A DNA stretch of 64,000 bases from Cupriavidus taiwanensis (GCF_900250115.1 NZ_LT984803.1:1240001-1304000); one strand, 5' to 3'. Positions 26,501 through 34,340 are shown, counted from the stretch's first letter. Translations and numbers: made by a program. The notes: generated from the letters alone by a model not told the origin.

Positions 26501-28368
26501 CCATCGGCGATCTCGAGCCCGAAGTCGTGCACCCATAGCGGTGCGCCGCCGTCGGGCTCGATCAGGTAGGGGCGCTCTTCATCGACGCGCACGCCCAGGT
26601 GCTCCAGCATCGGCAGGCTCAGCGACAGCGCGATCGGCTCGCCGGCGCGGTAGACCTTGAAGCGGAATGCGCCGGGCGCGGCCTCGATCGGCCGGTACAG
26701 GTTCATCGCCATGCCGTTGCCGCGCAGCGCATGCTCCATCAGCTCGATGTCGCGCACCGCGGTGCGGGCCGGATAGTCTTCGCGATAGCCGGCGGGGAAC
26801 GAGCCGCCATAGCGCTGCAGCAGCCGGTTGCCTTGCTCTTCGCCGTGGCTTTCGTGCAGCGCCTCGGCGAGGTCGTCCTGCCAGCGGCGGCTGGCATGAA
26901 CGATGCGCGCCTCCAGCTCCTGCGTGTCGACCTTGGGCATGGTGCCGGGCTCGCCGCGCACGGTCAGCTGGATACGCGCCAGCGGCGATTCCGACAGCAA
27001 CGGCGTGAACTCGCAGCTGGTGCCGTGGAAGGCGGCGGTCAGCAGCTTCTGGATCTTCTGGCGCAGGTCGGTGTTGTACTTGTCGCGCGGCACGAACACC
27101 AGGCACGAGACAAAACGGTCGAAGCGGTCGCGCCGCACGAACAGCCGCGTGCGCTGGTGTTCCTGCAGCCGCAGGATGCCGGTGGTGATGTCGAACAGCT
27201 CGTCCTCGGTCGCCTGGAACAGTTCGTCGCGCGGATATTGCTCCAGGATGGTGACCAGCGACTTGTACAGGTGGCCCTTGGCGAGGAAGCCGGCGCGCGC
27301 CAGGATGTTGGCGCATTTGCGCCGCACCAGCGGAATCTCGGCGATCGGCGCCATGTAGGCGGTCGAGGTGTAGAGGCCGACGAAGCGCCGCTCGCCGAAC
27401 AGCTGGCCGTTTTCGTCGAGCAGCTTGACGCCGACGTAGTCGAGATAGCCGGGGCGGTGCACGGTGGCGCGCGAATTGGCCTTGGTCACGAAGATCGGCG
27501 AACTGCCTTCGATGATCGCGGTGGCCGCCGCGGGCAGCGGGGTCAGGTCTTCGGCATCGGGCTCGCGCAGGCTTTCGCGCAGGATGCCGGCGCCGGAGCC
27601 GGCCACGCCGCGCAGGAAGTAGCGCCCGTCGCGCGCCACCAGCTGGTAGTCGCGCTGTCCTAGAAACGAGAAATGGTTGTCCATCATCCATTCCAGGAAG
27701 GCGCGCGCCTCGACGCTTTCCGGCGCGGCCGCGTCCGGCGCCTGTGCCATCGCGCCGATGGTGGCGCGCGTGATGTCGCACATCCTGGGCCAGTCTTCCA
27801 CCGCGGCGCGCACGTCGACAAGCACTTGCGAGATGCCGTTGCGCAAGGCGTCTAGGCGCGACGATTCGCCCGTGCGGTCGATCTCGAAATGGATGAAGGA
27901 CTCCAGGCGCGAGCTGTCGCCGGCCTCGCCGGCGCCGCCGGGGGCGATCCGCTCGATGCCGGTGCCGCCGCGCCAGACCCGGAACACCGGGTGGATGGCC
28001 GAATGCAGCGCCAGGCCCTGGCGGTTGATCTCCATGGTCACGGAGTCGACCAGGAACGGCATGTCGTCGTTGACGATCTCGACCACGGTGTGGTCGGAGT
28101 GCCAGCCGTGCTCTTCCAGGTTGGGGTTGTAGACGCGGATGCGGGCGCTGCCGGGGGTGAACTTCTGCGCCGTCTGCCAGTGCGCCATCACGGCGCCGTA
28201 CAGGTCGGCCACTTCCCGCCGCAGCAGGTCTTCGGCGTCGGCCTGGTCGTAATAATGCAGCAGGAACGGCTCGACCACGCTGAACATCGCCGCCGGCAGC
28301 CGCCCGCGCGCGAAGTTGGCCAGTTCGTCCAGCAGGTGCGCGACCTTGTCTTCGTTCTCCTGCGGCAT
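23515..28368 (-). CDS. gdhB: NAD-specific glutamate dehydrogenase, 180-kDa class
   Basis: A 1617-residue enzyme of the large bacterial NAD-GDH class, oxidising glutamate to 2-oxoglutarate and ammonia. The N-terminal 700 residues or so are regulatory, ACT-like regions (VEIVNDDMPFLVDSVTMEINRQG). The catalytic core carries the glutamate-site lysine in VGSKGGFVVKRPP and the dinucleotide-binding part near VAGIGDMSGDVFGNGMLLS; the C-terminal 500 residues are helical. The ATG at 28368 follows GAGGAGGGG. It is monocistronic between a convergent hypothetical gene and a MarR-like gene. The symbol gdhB is used for this class in some species; gdh2 is also used. Confidence 0.93.
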   Translation of the reverse strand: MPQENEDKVAHLLDELANFARGRLPAAMFSVVEPFLLHYYDQADAEDLLRREVADLYGAVMAHWQTAQKFTPGSARIRVYNPNLEEHGWHSDHTVVEIVNDDMPFLVDSVTMEINRQGLALHSAIHPVFRVWRGGTGIERIAPGGAGEAGDSSRLESFIHFEIDRTGESSRLDALRNGISQVLVDVRAAVEDWPRMCDITRATIGAMAQAPDAAAPESVEARAFLEWMMDNHFSFLGQRDYQLVARDGRYFLRGVAGSGAGILRESLREPDAEDLTPLPAAATAIIEGSSPIFVTKANSRATVHRPGYLDYVGVKLLDENGQLFGERRFVGLYTSTAYMAPIAEIPLVRRKCANILARAGFLAKGHLYKSLVTILEQYPRDELFQATEDELFDITTGILRLQEHQRTRLFVRRDRFDRFVSCLVFVPRDKYNTDLRQKIQKLLTAAFHGTSCEFTPLLSESPLARIQLTVRGEPGTMPKVDTQELEARIVHASRRWQDDLAEALHESHGEEQGNRLLQRYGGSFPAGYREDYPARTAVRDIELMEHALRGNGMAMNLYRPIEAAPGAFRFKVYRAGEPIALSLSLPMLEHLGVRVDEERPYLIEPDGGAPLWVHDFGLEIADGGGAAEFDIARVKALFEDAFARAWHGEIENDDLNRLVLRAELAARDVTILRAYARYLRQVGSTFSDAYIERALTGNAGIAAMLVALFVARFDTFSQIAADTARQARCDKLLADIGTALDKVPNLDEDRILRLFLGVINATVRTNYFHRGEDGQPRPYLSFKFNPALVPGLPEPRPMFEIWVYAPRVEGVHLRGGRVARGGLRWSDRREDFRTEVLGLMKAQMVKNTVIVPVGSKGGFVVKRPPPPGDRDAFLREGIACYQTFLRGLLDLTDNLVGGELVPPPEVVRHDDNDPYLVVAADKGTATFSDFANAISAEYGFWLGDAFASGGSVGYDHKKMGITARGAWESVKRHFREMGVDIQSTDFTVAGIGDMSGDVFGNGMLLSPHIRLVAAFDHRHVFLDPDPDPARSLQERARLFGLPRSSWADYDATLISAGGGIYPRTAKTIPLSPQVQAVLGITASALSPAELIHAILMAPVDLLYNGGIGTYVKSSQETHLQAGDRTNDAVRVNGNELRCKVVGEGGNLGFTQLGRIEFARRGGRINTDAIDNSAGVDCSDHEVNIKILLGLVVADGEMTEKQRNKLLAEMTDEVGLLVLQDNYYQTQALSVAGRSSGALLDGEARLVRWLERAGRLNRALEFLPSDEDIAERKLAGEGLTSPERAVLLAYSKMWLYDELLGSDLPEDTLVAGLLADYFPVPLRQRYGEAMQRHPLRREILSTHLTNMLVNRIGATFVHRIMEETDARPADIVRACLIARDVFGLTALWQEIDALDNRVADAEQARMFGLVALLLERACLWFIRYLRSGSSASEDLARFAQAAQWLGPRLPQLLPQADAAALAEHTRALTEAGVGETLATRVAGSEISAAALDIAEVAAACERSLDLVAGVYFALDSHLSFSWLRERALALPSDTHWDLLARTTTLDDLGRLKRALTVSVLSQAGDQASPEAMIDAWRASRHGALERFTRMLADQRASGAAGLSMLSVAVREIGMLERS

Positions 28369-28546
28369 GTTCCCCTCCTCGCGGTGTCGATGGGTCGCCG
28401 GGGCATGTGCCGGGGCATGCTCATACTTTAGGAAAAATCCGAGTGCCCGGCGCAACAAAGTGGCGGGTAGCGGCGCTGGCGGGGGAAGGGAGACCGGCCG
28501 GGTCCCGGCGGCAATCCGCGGGACCGGCCTGGCAGAGATCAGGAGA

Positions 28547-29098
28547 TCAGAAGCGCGCGGCGAGGCCGGGGCTGGAGGCGGGGCGATGCGCCACCGGCGG
28601 CAGGCCGGGGCAAGGCAGCGGCTGCGTGTGCCGTTCCTGGCGAGGGGCTTCGGCGACGACCCTGGCCTGGCGCGAGGTGTGGCCGTCCAGTGTCGCTTTC
28701 ATCCGGTCCAGCAGGCTGGCCAGCGCGGCACGTTCCTGCGAATTGAAGGCCGCCACCGAGACGCTGTGCAGCGCGCTCAGGGCCTGCGCGGTGCGTTGTA
28801 CCCGCGCGGTGGCGCCTTCCGCGAGGCGGGGTGCCAGCGTCGCGGTGTATTCGATCCAGCCGTCGCGGCGCAGTTCGTCGAGCATGGTCTCCGATTGTGC
28901 CGCGTCGAGCGGCATCGGACCGGCCAGCGGCAAGCCGCGCTTGAAGGCACCCTGGCGGATGGCCCGCAGCAGCAGCCACTGGGAATAGTTTAGGCCCGAG
29001 GCGCGCAGGGTCTGGTCCAACGCACCTTGCCAGGCGGTGACTGCATCAATCAGGGCAAGGACAACCGGCTCGCTGGGTTCGAGGGGTCTTGGCTGCAT
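28547..29098 (-). CDS. MarR-like winged-helix regulator
   Basis: A 183-residue protein with a MarR-like plan: N-terminal dimer helix (LALIDAVTAWQGALDQTLRASGLNYSQWLLLRAI), winged helix (PMPLDAAQSETMLDELRRDGWIEYTATLAPRLAEGATARV) and a return helix (ERAALASLLDRM). The recognition region is atypical and the C-terminus has a disordered tail, so the call rests on overall layout. CAGGAGACGCC precedes the ATG at 29098. It diverges from the CoA-transferase gene and may control it. Confidence 0.6.
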   Translation of the reverse strand: MQPRPLEPSEPVVLALIDAVTAWQGALDQTLRASGLNYSQWLLLRAIRQGAFKRGLPLAGPMPLDAAQSETMLDELRRDGWIEYTATLAPRLAEGATARVQRTAQALSALHSVSVAAFNSQERAALASLLDRMKATLDGHTSRQARVVAEAPRQERHTQPLPCPGLPPVAHRPASSPGLAARF

Positions 29099-29485
29099 GA
29101 ATGGCGTCTCCTGTTGTGGTTTGCCGCCACCGCAATGCACAGGCACCCGCGCGGGATGCAAGGGGCCGGAGCATGGCCGGCCCGGGCGGCACGGCCGCCG
29201 CAGCCTCTGGAGCGGGCTGGGTCGACCGAACGGCGAGACTACCAGAAACTTTTGCCAGATTTGTGACACTGCGGGAATGTCCTGAGCCGGTACCGCCCGA
29301 TTGTGCCCGCGGCTGCGCCCGCCAGCTGCCATATTATGAAAAAAGCGACTTGAGTGGATGACTTTAAATCATCACTGGAATGAGCAGGGCTGGCTAAACT
29401 GCCTGGCGGAGACCCCGCACCAGCCACCAGGCCAGCACGGGGCGAACGGCGCAGGCACGTGCCGGCCGTCAGACCGGAGATCAAG
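29099..29485. other. Divergent intergenic region with a GATGA/TCATC palindrome
   Basis: This 387-base region between the MarR-like gene and the CoA-transferase gene holds no coding sequence that I can support. At 29357-29373 lies GATGA-CTTTAAA-TCATC, an inverted repeat in a locally AT-rich patch (29331-29380) and a possible operator. No well-spaced sigma-70 pair was found. Confidence 0.45.
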
Positions 29486-31003
29486 ATGTACAAGGAACGC
29501 ATTCGCCTGGCCAGGCTGCATGACAAGGTAGTCGCGGCCGACGAAGCCGCCGCGCTGATCCGCGACGGCATGACGGTAGGCATGAGCGGATTCACGCGCG
29601 CGGGCGACTGCAAGGAAGTGCCGTTCGCGCTGGCGCGGCGCGCGGCCACCGAGCCGCTGCGCATCACCCTGATGACCGGCGCCTCGCTCGGCAACGACAT
29701 CGACCGGGTGCTGGCCGAGGCCGACGTGATCGCCCGCCGCCTGCCATTCCAGTCCGATGCCACGCTGCGCCGCAAGATCAATGCCGGCGAAGTGATGTTC
29801 ATCGACCAGCATCTGTCCGAGACCGTCGAGCAACTGCGCTCGGGCCAGATCGCGCCGGTCGACGTCGCGGTGGTGGAAGCGGTGGCGATCACCGAGCAGG
29901 GCGGCATCATCCCCAGCACCTCGGTGGGCAACTCGGCCAGCTTCGCCATGCTGGCGCGCAAGGTGATCGTCGAGATCAACCTGAACATGCCGCTGGAGCT
30001 GGAAGGGCTGCACGACATCTATTTCCCGGTGCAGCGTCCATACCGCCAGCCGATCCCGCTGATCGCGCCCGCGCAGCGCATCGGCCTGCCGTATATCCCG
30101 ATCGATCCCGAGAAGATTGCGGCCATTGTCATCACCGCCAAGGATGATAGCCCGTCCAACGCGCTGCCGCCGGATGCCGACACCAGCCACATCGCCGGCC
30201 ACCTCAATGAATTCCTGCTGCGCGAAGTGCGCGCCGGGCGGCTGTCGCCGTCGCTGCAGCCGCTGCAGGCCGGCATCGGCACCATCGCCAACGCGGTGCT
30301 GCACGGGATGGTCGAGTCGCCGTTCCGCGACCTGCAGATGTATTCCGAAGTGCTGCAGGACAGCACCATCGAGCTGCTCGATGCGGGGCGCCTGGCCTTC
30401 GCCTCGGCCTCGTCGGTGACGCTGACGCGCGAGGTGTACCGGCGCTTCCTGTCCAACCTGGAGCGCTACCGTTCGCGTCTGCTGCTGCGGCCGCAGGAAA
30501 TCAGCAACCATCCGGAAATCCTGCGCCGGCTGGGGCTGATCACCATCAACACGGCGCTCGAGTGCGATATCTACGGCAATGTCAACTCGACCCACGTGGG
30601 CGGCACGCACATGATGAACGGCATCGGCGGTTCGGGCGACTTTGCCCGCAATGCGCACCTGTCGGTGTTCGTGACCAAGTCGGTGGCCAAGGGCGGCGAT
30701 ATCTCCAGCATCGTGCCGATGGTGGCGCACGTCGACCATACCGAGCACGACGTCGACATCATCGTCACCGAGCACGGCCTGGCCGACCTGCGCGGCCTGG
30801 CCCCACGCGAGCGCGCGCGCGCCGTCATCGCCAACTGCGCCGCCCCGCAATACCGCGACCTGCTGGGCGACTACTTCCGCCGCGCCTGCGCGCATGGCGG
30901 CCAGACCCCGCACCTGGTGGAAGAGGCGCTGTCCTGGCATGCCGCCTTCCGTGACCGCGGCACCATGCAGCCGGCGCGGCCGGCACCGGCGCTGGCCGCC
31001 TGA
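29486..31003 (+). CDS. Acetyl-CoA hydrolase/succinyl-CoA:acetate CoA-transferase family enzyme
   Basis: A 505-residue class I CoA-transferase of the Cat1/AarC/Ach1 type, the same length as AarC. It has an N-terminal TVGMSGFTRAGDCKEVP loop and the central LQMYSEVLQDSTIELLDAG segment, whose Glu288 is the likely counterpart of the AarC catalytic glutamate. LLRPQEISNHPEILRRLG and ALECDIYGNVNSTHVGGTHMMNG complete the family pattern, with a C-terminal IIVTEHGLADLRGLAPRERA block. It probably moves CoA between acetyl-CoA and succinate or propionate. The ATG at 29486 follows CGGAGATCAA. The donor and acceptor are not decided by sequence. Confidence 0.88.
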   Translation: MYKERIRLARLHDKVVAADEAAALIRDGMTVGMSGFTRAGDCKEVPFALARRAATEPLRITLMTGASLGNDIDRVLAEADVIARRLPFQSDATLRRKINAGEVMFIDQHLSETVEQLRSGQIAPVDVAVVEAVAITEQGGIIPSTSVGNSASFAMLARKVIVEINLNMPLELEGLHDIYFPVQRPYRQPIPLIAPAQRIGLPYIPIDPEKIAAIVITAKDDSPSNALPPDADTSHIAGHLNEFLLREVRAGRLSPSLQPLQAGIGTIANAVLHGMVESPFRDLQMYSEVLQDSTIELLDAGRLAFASASSVTLTREVYRRFLSNLERYRSRLLLRPQEISNHPEILRRLGLITINTALECDIYGNVNSTHVGGTHMMNGIGGSGDFARNAHLSVFVTKSVAKGGDISSIVPMVAHVDHTEHDVDIIVTEHGLADLRGLAPRERARAVIANCAAPQYRDLLGDYFRRACAHGGQTPHLVEEALSWHAAFRDRGTMQPARPAPALAA

Positions 31004-31020
31004 GCCCGGGCGATCCCGAA

Positions 31021-31050
31021 ACGAAAACAGCCCGCGCAGGCGGGCTGTCA
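31021..31050 (-). terminator. Bidirectional hairpin between convergent genes
   Basis: ACAGCCCGC pairs with GCGGGCTGT around GCAG. On the minus strand the stem is followed by TTTTCGTTTC, so it mainly terminates the repeat-protein gene. It may also stop the CoA-transferase transcript. Confidence 0.75.
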
Positions 31051-31068
31051 GGCCGGGCCAGGACGGCG

Positions 31069-31428
31069 TTATTGCCCCTTGGTGCCCTGGCTGGCGGGCG
31101 CCTTGACGCCGTCGGTGTAGGGGTCGGCCTTGCCGGTCTTGGCGCCGTCGGTGTAAGGATCGAACTTGCCGGACTTGGCGCCATCCGTATTCGGGTCGAA
31201 CTTCTTGTCCGAGCTGGTCAGGTCCGACTTGGTCGACTGCCTGGCGCCGTCGGTGTAGGGGTCGAACTTGCCGGATTTGGCCGGATTCTGGTTCGGGCCG
31301 GCTTTCTTGGTGTGGCCGCCGCTGTAGAGATCGCCGCCGTCGGTGTAGTTTTTCTGTGCATGCGCCTGGGTCGCGCCGAGCGCGGCCAGGGCTGCGACGA
31401 TCAGGGTCGGAATGGACTTCTTCAGCAT
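31069..31428 (-). CDS. Secreted protein with tandem DPYTDG repeats
   Basis: A 119-residue protein. Residues 1-24 are a signal peptide (MLKKS, hydrophobic core, cleavage after AHA). The mature part carries four units of the form K-x-x-K-F-D-P-Y-T-D-G-A at about residues 51-62, 74-84, 85-96 and 97-108, plus a degenerate NYTDGG at 27-32. The Asp/Thr/Asp/Gly spacing recalls calcium-binding loops of the DxDxDG kind, but that is inference. It lacks hydrophobic core segments and is probably extended. GAGG precedes the ATG at 31428. No known family is recognised. Confidence 0.75.
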   Translation of the reverse strand: MLKKSIPTLIVAALAALGATQAHAQKNYTDGGDLYSGGHTKKAGPNQNPAKSGKFDPYTDGARQSTKSDLTSSDKKFDPNTDGAKSGKFDPYTDGAKTGKADPYTDGVKAPASQGTKGQ

Positions 31429-31533
31429 CTTGTAATCCTCGCGAATGACGGTCGCGCAGCGCCTGCGCGAAACCGGTTTTGGGGCCGGACGTTGGCCGGT
31501 CGACTGCCGGCGCGTGTGGCGGAGCACCCGATA

Positions 31534-31561
31534 AATGTACCGAGTCGGCGCGTGTCCGCAA
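31534..31561 (-). promoter_or_regulatory. Candidate promoter of the DPYTDG repeat gene
   Basis: On the minus strand TTGCGG (31561-31556) and TACATT (31539-31534) are spaced by 16 bases, about 106 bases upstream of the start codon. Confidence 0.5.
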
Positions 31562-31685
31562 AGTGAAAGTTTCTTCCAGACGTATTGAAGGTTACCGACA
31601 CGGTGCGCGTACTGTGCGGGATCAAACGTCGCAGGAATAGGACGAATCCGAGTGTCGCGCGGCGCATGCCGAGGCCGCGCGCATA

Positions 31686-31716
31686 AAAAAACCGGCTGTT
31701 CGTGGCAGCCGGTTTT
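31686..31716 (-). terminator. Intrinsic terminator of the Bug receptor gene
   Basis: On the minus strand AAAACCGGCTG pairs with CAGCCGGTTTT around a CCACGAA loop and runs into a six-T tract. It begins 36 bases after the gene stop. Confidence 0.9.
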
Positions 31717-31751
31717 CTGGGCACCGGGACGGCCGATGCCATCCGACCGGC

Positions 31752-32732
31752 TTATTCCAGCGTGATGTTCTGGTCGCGCGCGATCTTCTTGCGCAGGTCC
31801 AGCTCGCGCTTGATCTGGGCGGCGTATTGCGCCGGCGTGTTGCCATCGGTGTAGGCCCCGCTGTCGGCCAGGCGGCGCTTGACGTTGGGATCCTGCAGTG
31901 CCTTGACCGCGGCGTCGTGCACGCGGGTGATGATCGCCGCCGGCGTGCCGGCCGGGGCCACCAGCCCGTACCAGGCCATGTTGTTCATGTCCTTCATGCC
32001 GGCTTCGGCAAAGGTGGGCACGTCGGGCAGGCCCTCGACCCGCTTGGGCGCCGCCACCGCCAGGGCGCGCAGCTTGCCGGCCTGGATGTGCGGCATCGAC
32101 GACGGCAGGTTGTCGAACTGCGCGTTGACCTGGCCGGCCAGCGTGTCGTTCAGCGCCGGGCCCGATCCGCGGTACGGGATGTGGACCATGTCGGTCTGGG
32201 TGATGTCCTTGAACAGTTCCCCGTCCAGGTGCGAGATGCTGCCCTTGCCGGCCGAGGCGTAGCTGTACTTGCCCGGGTTGGCCTTCAGCATCGCGACGAA
32301 TTCCTTCAGGCTCTTGGCCGGAACCTTCGGATTCACCGTCAGCACGTTGGGCACGTTGACCAGATTGGTGATCGGCGCGAAGTCCTTGAGCGGATCGTAC
32401 GGATTCTTGGGGTTGGTGGCCGGGTTGGTCGCCATGGTGCTGACCGTGGCGATGCCCAGCGTGTAGCCGTCCGGCGCCGACTTGGCCAGCGCGTCGGCAC
32501 CGATGGCGCCGCCGCCGCCGCCGCGGTTTTCCACCACCACCGGCTGGCCCAGTTCACGGCCCAGGCCGTCGGACACCGCCCGCGCCACGATATCGGTGGT
32601 GCCGCCGGCGGCGAACGGCACGATCAGGCGGATCGGCTTGGCAGGGTAGGACTGGGCGTGCGCCAGGCCGGCGTGGGCCAGGCCAAGGGCCGCGATGCAT
32701 GCGGCTGCGCCGGCGTTAAGGACTGCTTTCAA
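31752..32732 (-). CDS. Bug-type tripartite tricarboxylate transporter solute-binding protein, TTG start
   Basis: A 326-residue periplasmic receptor of the TctC/Bug family. The signal peptide MKAVLNAGAAACIAALGL ends at AHAQ. The mature part shows YPAKPIRLIVPFAAGGTTDIVARAV, VENRGGGGGAIGAD and HIPYRGSGPALNDTLAGQV, the three ligand-pocket loops of the family. I place the start at the TTG (32732) because GGAGG lies 6 bases before it and it gives a clean signal peptide; the GTG at 32756 has no ribosome-binding site. No TctA/TctB permease genes are adjacent, as is usual for Bug proteins in this group. Ligand unknown. Confidence 0.9.
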   Translation of the reverse strand: MKAVLNAGAAACIAALGLAHAGLAHAQSYPAKPIRLIVPFAAGGTTDIVARAVSDGLGRELGQPVVVENRGGGGGAIGADALAKSAPDGYTLGIATVSTMATNPATNPKNPYDPLKDFAPITNLVNVPNVLTVNPKVPAKSLKEFVAMLKANPGKYSYASAGKGSISHLDGELFKDITQTDMVHIPYRGSGPALNDTLAGQVNAQFDNLPSSMPHIQAGKLRALAVAAPKRVEGLPDVPTFAEAGMKDMNNMAWYGLVAPAGTPAAIITRVHDAAVKALQDPNVKRRLADSGAYTDGNTPAQYAAQIKRELDLRKKIARDQNITLE

Positions 32733-33035
32733 GGAGGGCCTCCATTCTTCTTTCACTGATTCGCCAGCCAGGCTGCAGGCGTGTCCGCGGATCGGCTAAG
32801 GATCGCGCGCCCGCGCTGTCAGTCTGTCCCGGGCTGGCATGACCGGGCCGTGCCGGGATGCGGTACGGCCGGCGCCATGCGATAGTTCCGCGATACGGAA
32901 CTATGTTCCACAATGGCGCGGGAGCGATTCAACCGGGAAAGCGCCTGCAGGGGAATTGGTGAGAACCCGCGTATCAAGCCTCGGGCTGCGCTGCCGATCG
33001 CGCGTGCGTGGCCGGGAGGCAAGCGCCAAAGCAAA
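32733..33035. other. Bug gene upstream region
   Basis: About 300 bases without a gene. The notable element is the 23-base palindrome at 32882-32904 listed separately. No clear sigma-70 pair was identified for the Bug gene. Confidence 0.5.
32882..32904. promoter_or_regulatory. ATAGTTCCG-N5-CGGAACTAT palindrome (IclR-type operator candidate)
   Basis: Nine-base perfect arms are separated by five bases (CGATA). The core TTCCG-N5-CGGAA resembles operators of IclR-family regulators. It lies 150 bases upstream of the Bug receptor start. No IclR gene is in the window. Confidence 0.55.
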
Positions 33036-33058
33036 AAGCCGGAAGCAAGGCTTCCGGC
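33036..33058 (-). terminator. Intrinsic terminator of tRNA-Lys copy 1
   Basis: On the minus strand GCCGGAAGC pairs with GCTTCCGGC and is followed by TTTTTGCTTTGG. It begins 14 bases past the tRNA 3' end. Confidence 0.88.
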
Positions 33059-33072
33059 TTTTCTGAATTCGC

Positions 33073-33148
33073 TGGTGGGGCGTGAGTGACTCGAACACTC
33101 GACCTACGGATTAAGAGTCCGCTGCTCTACCAACTGAGCTAACGCCCC
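33073..33148 (-). tRNA. tRNA-Lys (CTT anticodon), copy 1
   Basis: A 76-base cloverleaf read on the minus strand: acceptor GGGGCGT/ACGCCCC, D arm TAGCTCAGTTGGTAGAGC, anticodon loop CTCTTAA with anticodon CTT, T arm GTTCGAGTC, A discriminator and encoded CCA. It is identical to the copy at 35856-35931. Confidence 0.97.
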
Positions 33149-33161
33149 AACGAAGAGAAAG

Positions 33162-33190
33162 ATTGTAGCAAGGTATCGGATGCGGCGCAA
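33162..33190 (-). promoter_or_regulatory. Promoter of tRNA-Lys copy 1
   Basis: On the minus strand TTGCGC (33190-33185) and TACAAT (33167-33162) are spaced by exactly 17 bases, 14 bases before the tRNA. Confidence 0.8.
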
Positions 33191-33290
33191 TAGCCTTTGC
33201 GGCATTTTTTACGATGCCAGGCCGCTACAATGCCAGGCCGCCGTCATGCGCGTCGGCGCTCGCCACCGCATCCACCTTTTTGCCAGATCC

Positions 33291-34199
33291 ATGCACGCCA
33301 GAGTCCTGCGCTATCTCGACGAGGTCGTCCGCCGCGGCTCCATCCGCAAGGCGGCCGAGCATCTGCACGTGGCGCCGACCGCGGTCAACCGGCAGATCCT
33401 GGACCTGGAGGCGGAACTGGGCGCGCCGATGTTCGAGCGCATCAACAAGCGCCTGCGGCTGACGCCGCTGGGCGAGATGGTGCTGGCCCACGTGCGCCAG
33501 ACCCTGCGCGAGCACGAGGCGCTGCGCGAGCGTATCGAGGACTTCAAGGGCGCGCGCCGGGGCGAGGTCACGGTGGCGGTGACGGCGGGCCTGGCGGGCT
33601 CGCTGATGCCTTCGCTGGTGCATGATTTCCGCCAGCGCTATCCGGGCATCGTGGTGCGCGTCAATGACCTGCCGGTGGCCGATATCGTGGCGGCGGTGGA
33701 GCAGGGCGACGCCGACCTCGGGCTGGGCTATGACCTGCCGGAACTGCCGGCCTTCCGCGCGCTGGCCAGCAGCGACTGGCAGATCGGCGCGGTGGTGCTG
33801 CCTGACCATGCGCTGGCGGCACGGCCCTCGGTGCTGCTGAGCGAATGTGTCGGCTATCCGCTGATCCTGCCGGCGCCGTCGCTGTCGATCCGCGGCATCC
33901 TCGATGCGGCCTTTGCGCGTAATGCGATCGAGGTGTCGCCGGTGGCGGAGTCGACCTCGACCGTGCTGATCCGGCAGCTGGTGCTGCTGGGTACCGGCAT
34001 CGCGCTGCTCAACCCGCTCGACGTGATGGAGGAGCGCGCGCGCCAGGCGCTGGTGTACGTGCCCTTGCGTGATCGCCACCTGCAGGGTCAGACGCTGACG
34101 CTGGTGGCGCGCGCCGGCGGCCAGCTCGGCGCCGCGGCGGGGCTGATGGCCGAGCGCATCGGCGACGCGCTGGCGACGCTGTTCGCGCAGGCCCGCTGA
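33291..34199 (+). CDS. LysR-family transcriptional regulator
   Basis: A 302-residue LysR regulator: winged helix-turn-helix at about 1-60 (VLRYLDEVVRRGSIRKAAEHLHVAPTAVNRQILDLEAELGAPMFER) and a substrate-binding domain beyond residue 90 (GEVTVAVTAGLAGSLMPSLVHDF). The start at 33291 gives the usual N-terminus; upstream ATGs at 33246 and 33180 would overlap the promoter of the divergent tRNA-Lys. It is followed in the same direction by the deaminase gene, so it may control purine-analogue deamination. The inducer is unknown. Confidence 0.85.
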   Translation: MHARVLRYLDEVVRRGSIRKAAEHLHVAPTAVNRQILDLEAELGAPMFERINKRLRLTPLGEMVLAHVRQTLREHEALRERIEDFKGARRGEVTVAVTAGLAGSLMPSLVHDFRQRYPGIVVRVNDLPVADIVAAVEQGDADLGLGYDLPELPAFRALASSDWQIGAVVLPDHALAARPSVLLSECVGYPLILPAPSLSIRGILDAAFARNAIEVSPVAESTSTVLIRQLVLLGTGIALLNPLDVMEERARQALVYVPLRDRHLQGQTLTLVARAGGQLGAAAGLMAERIGDALATLFAQAR

Positions 34200-34215
34200 G
34201 CCGGGTTGCTGGCAG

Positions 34216-34236
34216 CTGTCCACTTTTTGTGGACAG
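34216..34236. promoter_or_regulatory. CTGTCCAC-N5-GTGGACAG palindrome overlapping the deaminase promoter
   Basis: Eight-base perfect arms around TTTTT lie 104 bases before the deaminase ATG. The right arm overlaps a possible -35 TTGTGG (34227-34232), with TATGCT at 34251-34256 after 18 bases. It could be an operator or the end hairpin of the LysR transcript. Confidence 0.5.
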
Positions 34237-34340
34237 GCTGCTCGGAATTCTATGCTTGGGAGGCGGCAACACGCCGCCGTAGACTTGGCGGCAGATCGCA
34301 CTGCCCCCAATCCCATCCGCTTCCAAAGAGGAATTCCGCC

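Noticed and set aside
24019..26538. 839-codon plus-strand frame inside the NAD-glutamate dehydrogenase gene
   Set aside because: Antisense to a clear 1617-residue enzyme; no ribosome-binding site or motif.
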